Made by a program: the position numbers and the translations under genes
The notes under the pieces: model-generated
Database searches by the model: none
Seen by the model: the letters and a program-made list of their open reading frames with translations, nothing else
Told to the model about the DNA's origin: nothing
In this document: positions 61,135-64,000 of the stretch, piece after piece
How the letters are laid out: each line of letters opens with the position of its first letter
Numbering within the stretch: position 1 is the first letter of the stretch
DNA from: Hymenobacter jeongseonensis
Lineage (GTDB): Bacteria > Bacteroidota > Bacteroidia > Cytophagales > Hymenobacteraceae
DNA length: 64,000 nucleotides
Assembly (NCBI RefSeq): GCF_015694725.1
Contig: NZ_JADQDQ010000004.1
Location: 469,362 to 533,361, forward strand
Direction: 5' to 3'

Positions 61135-61530
61135 ATGTCCAACGTCTTCTCGGCCCTGTTCTTTGCCAATTATTACGGGTTTGACAAGCTCTCCCGAGAA
61201 GGCGGTACGCCCACGGCCGCGTATTGCGGCGAATTGCTGTGCACCCAACAAGTAGTGTTGGTGACCACCAACGTGGTTTATGGGGTGGCGCCCGCCTTTC
61301 CACACGAGTGCCCCCTCAAATTCGGCGTGGTAGCGGCGGCGTGCGCGGTGGCCTTGTTCGCCAACTATTTCGGGGTCATCAAATCGGCCCGGTACCCGGC
61401 CTTTCGCACCCGCTTGGACCGCCAACCCTTTGCCGTCAAGTTGGCTCTGGTGCTCTTTGCTGTGGCCAGTAGTGTGGTGGCCATCCCGGGCTGCGTCTGG
61501 CTCATGGAGCGGTATTGTCCGACCACCTAG
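61135..61530 (+). CDS. Small membrane protein of unknown function (cassette gene)
   Basis: 131 residues. Hydrophobic segments QQVVLVTTNVVYGVAPAF, FGVVAAACAVALFANYFGVI and VKLALVLFAVASSVVAIPGC, ending RYCPTT. It likely sits in the inner membrane. Cys near residues 31 and 36 may be reactive. No family recognised. Followed on its right by repeat copy 18, 34 nt after the stop. Confidence 0.55.
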   Translation: MSNVFSALFFANYYGFDKLSREGGTPTAAYCGELLCTQQVVLVTTNVVYGVAPAFPHECPLKFGVVAAACAVALFANYFGVIKSARYPAFRTRLDRQPFAVKLALVLFAVASSVVAIPGCVWLMERYCPTT

Positions 61531-61564
61531 CCTCCCCTTGCTCAGTCGCGGGCCAAGGGCAACT

Positions 61565-61602
61565 GTTCACGAAAACGGTCCACAGGTGAACGAGCGTTTT
61601 GG
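61565..61602 (+). repeat. Array repeat copy 18
   Basis: Inverted arms GTTCAC (61565-61570) and GTGAAC (61586-61591) flank GAAAACGGTCCACAG; then GAGCGTTTTGGG. Arms differ from copy 15 but still pair. Confidence 0.8.
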
Positions 61603-61674
61603 GTGCCTCTGTTCGGGCTAATACCGTACCTTTCGGCACGCTGCGTTCCGCCTTTGTCACTTCCGCCTCGCATT

Positions 61675-61848
61675 ATGCACCCGGCCCGTTTCTCCTTGCT
61701 GCTCAATGTCGCCGGCGCGCTGCTCGCCGTAGCCGGGGCGACCCTGCGCCTGAACCACCTCATTTCCTTTGGCTTGTGCTTTGCCCTTATGACCGCGGCG
61801 ATGCTGGCTACCTGGGGAGCGCGCAGGGTGAGAAAAACGCTCCACTAG
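61675..61848 (+). CDS. Small membrane protein, 57 residues (cassette gene)
   Basis: Two helices: FSLLLNVAGALLAVAGATL and FGLCFALMTAAMLATWG, with basic tail RRVRKTLH. Simple inner-membrane peptide of unknown role. ATG 61675 chosen over the upstream frame start. Its right side has the hairpin 61915-61976 and repeat copy 19. Confidence 0.5.
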   Translation: MHPARFSLLLNVAGALLAVAGATLRLNHLISFGLCFALMTAAMLATWGARRVRKTLH

Positions 61849-61914
61849 CAACTGAATCGGCCAGTTGGCACTGGGGTCGGTCCTCGTGCGCTAACGGTGG
61901 TGCTGCCGGAGTAT

Positions 61915-61976
61915 AAGCGGTGGTAAGGCGTTACGCGTACGCGCCTAACCCGCCACCGGACGGGACTCTGACCGCT
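61915..61976. repeat. Nested imperfect hairpin
   Basis: Outer arms AAGCGGT/ACCGCTT (61915-61921, 61970-61976) enclose CGGTGG..TAAGGCG paired with CGCCTAA..CCGCCACCG. It begins after CTAACGGTGGTGCTGCC, which resembles the long form of the array repeat. It may be a diverged long copy or a terminator. Confidence 0.45.
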
Positions 61977-61988
61977 TGAAGTAATGAT

Positions 61989-62022
61989 GTTATTAAAACG
62001 GTCCGAAGATAAACTCACTCCG
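61989..62022 (+). repeat. Array repeat copy 19
   Basis: GTTATTAAAACGGTCCG then AAGATAAACTCACTCCG. Confidence 0.75.
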
Positions 62023-62041
62023 TTTGGACTATGGAGCGATT

Positions 62042-62515
62042 TTATGCCCGGGATTTTTTTCGGTTTTCAAATTCTCCTATCATGCGGGACAAGGCCGCTG
62101 CTTCGTCGGGGGTGAGCAGTCCTTCTTGCTGGTACGGGACGAGTACGTCCACCACCAGGTCGTATTCGGAGCGGGAGGTGAGGCGGTTTCGTTTCAGGAT
62201 TTTGGCCATTCGGTTGACGCGCTGGTACGGAAGCCCGCGCTGCTGGACGTGCTGCCAGAAGTAGTCCACCGTGGGGCCCGTGGCTTCCAGAAAATAGGTC
62301 AATACGTCCGCTTGCATGTGCTGCAGGCTGCGCTGATTGCGGTATTCGGGCGCGGGCTGGTCCACATGTTCTTTCAACTCGCGGTACACGCTCACCCAAT
62401 GCGCCACGCCCTCGCCGCTTTCCCCGGCGGGCGGGAAGCGTTGCAAGGCCTCGATGGCCACGTCGATGGCGGCGCTCAACGGCGCGGCGTAGGTGGAATA
62501 CTCCGGCTTGGCCAT
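62042..62515 (-). CDS. Small soluble protein of unknown function (cassette gene)
   Basis: 157 residues, helical. MAKPEYSTYAAPLSAAIDVA, HWVSVYRELKEHVDQPAPEY, DVLTYFLEATGPTVDYFWQH, and C-terminal ALSRMIGEFENRKKSRA. ATG 62515 preferred. No family recognised; the helical content suggests a protein-binding role. The stop is just right of repeat copy 19; copy 20 is on its right. Confidence 0.55.
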   Translation of the reverse strand: MAKPEYSTYAAPLSAAIDVAIEALQRFPPAGESGEGVAHWVSVYRELKEHVDQPAPEYRNQRSLQHMQADVLTYFLEATGPTVDYFWQHVQQRGLPYQRVNRMAKILKRNRLTSRSEYDLVVDVLVPYQQEGLLTPDEAAALSRMIGEFENRKKSRA

Positions 62516-62531
62516 AGAAGGGGGGAGTGAT

Positions 62532-62583
62532 GTTTGCGCAAACGGTCCGAAGCTAAACGCGGTCATTCAGTTAAAGGAGGGTT
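62532..62583 (+). repeat. Array repeat copy 20 (intermediate form)
   Basis: GTTTGCGCAAACGGTCCG, AAGCTAAACGCGGTC, then ATTCAGTTAAAGGAGGG. It has both the short core and the long-form right extension, linking the two forms. Confidence 0.8.
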
Positions 62584-63184
62584 AATCCTTTAGTGCGGTG
62601 GGAAGTAGGTGTTCGACTTGCAACGCGGCCATCAGCTTGGCATAGAATACGGGCGCTCGCTCGTCCAACCACGCATAACTGCCCATCATTTCCACGTCAA
62701 TCGCCGCTTGCATGACGGGTTCAAAGCCTTTGGGAATCCAGCAGTACAGCTCCGGATGGAGGGCTGTTCGAAAGTCATCTTGCAGGTAAAACCACGTGTC
62801 AATCGGTGGAACATCGCTTTCGTCCACGAAGCATTGACTATCAATGATGGCCGCCCCATCATGCGTGGTCACACCAGTGGAAAAGCAGAGAATCCGGCCG
62901 TGTTCTGCCAGCCCCTTTAACACGGGGACGGATGCCCCCAGTGTTGCCTCCCGTTGCGAGCTCACCGTGCCGAGTGCTTGCTGGAAATAGTCCAGCTCGT
63001 ACGGGTTCACATTCCACGTCGTGTAATCCCCGTCAATCGTAAACAAGGGTTTCCCCTCGACGAGCGGATTCGTTTGCCGCAGCACGGTTCCGTACCAGCC
63101 ATTCACATAATCAAAGTCTTTCGTTAACAGGTCCGTCCAAGCCTTTGCCTGTTCTAGGCGTCGGATAAATAATGGCATCTCCAT
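62582..63184 (-). CDS. Soluble protein of unknown function (cassette gene)
   Basis: 200 residues. MEMPLFIRRLEQAKAWTDLL, ELDYFQQALGTVSSQREATL, IIDSQCFVDESDVPPIDTWF and YCWIPKGFEPVMQAAIDVEM. Acidic, no signal peptide, mixed alpha/beta. No family recognised. Right-hand copy 21 of the repeat is 34 nt upstream of its ATG. Confidence 0.6.
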   Translation of the reverse strand: MEMPLFIRRLEQAKAWTDLLTKDFDYVNGWYGTVLRQTNPLVEGKPLFTIDGDYTTWNVNPYELDYFQQALGTVSSQREATLGASVPVLKGLAEHGRILCFSTGVTTHDGAAIIDSQCFVDESDVPPIDTWFYLQDDFRTALHPELYCWIPKGFEPVMQAAIDVEMMGSYAWLDERAPVFYAKLMAALQVEHLLPTALKD

Positions 63185-63217
63185 GGCTTTGGCAAGTTAT
63201 ACCTGTGAGTTGGTCAC

Positions 63218-63252
63218 GTTCAGGAAAACGGTCGGAAAGTAAACGCGCTTAT
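63218..63252 (+). repeat. Array repeat copy 21
   Basis: GTTCAGGAAAACGGTCGG then AAAGTAAACGCGCTTA; ends in the stop codon of the next gene (63249). Confidence 0.85.
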
Positions 63253-63662
63253 TCGTGGATGTAGGCCGAAATGCGGTCGACGTGAATCCACGTAGCCCGA
63301 GCTCGAAAAACGACACCCTCTGGCTGGGTGCTAAACGCTACGTCAAAGCCATTGCCGTCGTGCACAATGCTCAAATCGCCCACGCCGCTGCCGCTGGGAA
63401 TGACGCATTGCTCGATCGTGACCTGAATCAGATTCAGCGACAAGCTCACGGTGTTGCACTTCTGTTGCACCCACTTGATGGGCGCATCGGCAGGAAAATC
63501 CCGTAAATCAAAGTGAAGCCGGCACTGCAGGTCGCCACCACAAATAATGGAAAGCTCCCCCAGCTGCACGTGGGCCAACGAGGGTGCCTGGGCCGGGTAA
63601 ATACTTGTGATGGTTTTGGGATTGAGCACGTGCTCAATCCAGAGAGAGTCGGTGTTTTCCAA
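63249..63662 (-). CDS. Soluble beta-rich protein, possibly Imm50-like (cassette gene)
   Basis: 137 residues. MENTDSLWIEHVLNPKTITS, YPAQAPSLAHVQLGELSIIC, CRLHFDLRDFPADAPIKW and NTVSLSLNLIQVTI. The short beta-strand pattern and RLHFDLRDFP motif resemble immunity protein 50 (Imm50) domains; this is a weak by-eye similarity. If right it would be an orphan immunity protein without a visible toxin. Repeat copy 22 is on its right. Confidence 0.5.
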   Translation of the reverse strand: MENTDSLWIEHVLNPKTITSIYPAQAPSLAHVQLGELSIICGGDLQCRLHFDLRDFPADAPIKWVQQKCNTVSLSLNLIQVTIEQCVIPSGSGVGDLSIVHDGNGFDVAFSTQPEGVVFRARATWIHVDRISAYIHE

Positions 63663-63724
63663 GCGTAATGGCTACAAAAGCAATAATCAAAAGTAACCCC
63701 ACCTGCTTTTGGCTTACAGGGCCA

Positions 63725-63905
63725 GTTCAGCGAAACGGTCGTGGCTGTTGCAGAACGCTTGGAGACACTCCCCTTTAGGCGACAGTACGCACAACCTCGT
63801 CGAGAATAGGCCTTTTTCAGCCTTTTTGGCGCTCCAGTATGGGCCTTATCGGTTTAAAAGGCGTTTCGTGGGAGTTCTGCAACAGCCACGGTCCTTTTCT
63901 ACCTC
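63725..63905 (+). repeat. Array repeat copy 22, split by a MITE
   Basis: GTTCAGCGAAACGGTC (63725-63740), then a 149-bp insert, then GGTCCTTTTCTACC (63890 onward). The insertion point is the same base as in copy 13. Confidence 0.75.
63741..63889. mobile_element. 149-bp MITE inserted in repeat copy 22
   Basis: Terminal inverted repeats GTGGCTGTTGCAGAAC / GTTCTGCAACAGCCAC match the element at 48599-48748, with flanking GGTC on both sides (63737-63740, 63890-63893). The interiors of the two elements are diverged, so they arrived independently or long ago. Confidence 0.75.
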
Positions 63906-63914
63906 GCTTTGGGC

Positions 63915-64000
63915 TCAGCCCTGGCCAAAGCTGTTCACGCTGAAGATTCCCCGGGGCACGGCTTCCTCGGCGGGGCGGTCTTCGGGGGCGGGCGCGTCCA
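63915..64000 (-). CDS. C-terminal end of an unknown gene (window edge)
   Basis: An open minus frame runs from the window end to TGA at 63915-63917 and reads DAPAPEDRPAEEAVPRGIFS and VNSFGQG, an acidic tail. Function unknown; the body lies outside the window. It is the next array member after copy 22. Confidence 0.45.
   Translation of the reverse strand, partial: DAPAPEDRPAEEAVPRGIFSVNSFGQG

Noticed and set aside
41101..63905. Repeats as a CRISPR array
   Set aside because: Copies are 400-2000 bp apart, separated by genes, diverge in sequence, and no cas genes are present.
41101..63905. Repeats as simple promoters of the cassette genes
   Set aside because: They keep one orientation and one side regardless of gene direction; plus-strand genes have them after the stop. 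A promoter role for minus-strand genes only cannot be excluded but does not explain the layout.
1..64000. tRNA, rRNA or complete IS elements
   Set aside because: No cloverleaf, rRNA core sequence or intact transposase gene was spotted by eye. A tRNAscan-SE or ISfinder run would be decisive.

Overview
The window looks like chromosomal DNA of a GC-rich Bacteroidota bacterium, most probably Hymenobacter or a close relative. The signs are LytS/LytTR kinase-regulator pairs, a glycine-rich surface protein with a C-terminal type IX secretion (T9SS) sorting domain, an ABC permease fused to an M1 peptidase, and promoters of the Bacteroidota form TTG-N18..20-TAnnTTTG. Gene products were recognised by eye; no database search was run.

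Layout. 1-10.4 kb: end of a sensor kinase, a YitT membrane protein, a translocase/HEAT/cyclic-nucleotide-domain fusion, a serine hydrolase, a LytTR pair and an erythromycin-esterase-like enzyme. 10.5-16.9 kb: two exported proteins and a HlyD/FtsX/ABC efflux operon. 17.2-23.8 kb: ABC transporter with M1 peptidase domain beside a divergent LytTR pair. 23.8-24.9 kb: broken genes, then an IS3 remnant. 25.1-27.5 kb: pyrC and pyrB, preceded by a probable small RNA or attenuated leader. 28.0-29.9 kb: a second decay zone with frameshifted or interrupted genes. 30-34 kb: small proteins and a third LytTR pair. 34.3-36 kb: a radical SAM enzyme translationally coupled to a glycosyltransferase. 36.2-41.1 kb: a three-gene locus for a probable isocyanide (isonitrile) metabolite: a TetR domain fused to a PvcA-type isocyanide synthase, a PvcB-type Fe(II)/2-oxoglutarate oxygenase fused to a UbiA prenyltransferase, and an FAD oxidoreductase. 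48.8-54.6 kb: a complete heavy-metal type RND tripartite pump. 57.8-60.5 kb: the T9SS adhesin.

Two things stand out. First, the isocyanide locus has two unusual fusions and a palindrome upstream that could be its operator. Second, 41.1-48.8, 55.9-57.6 and 61.1-63.9 kb are arrays of single small genes separated by at least 22 copies of one repeat (GTTCAGC-N13-GCTAAAC, core AAACGGTCCG). The repeat keeps one orientation and sits to the right of nearly every gene, whichever way that gene points. This resembles a gene-cassette array, but the sites lack integron attC polarity and no recombinase is in the window. Two of the repeats are interrupted at exactly the same base by about 150 bp elements that share terminal inverted repeats.
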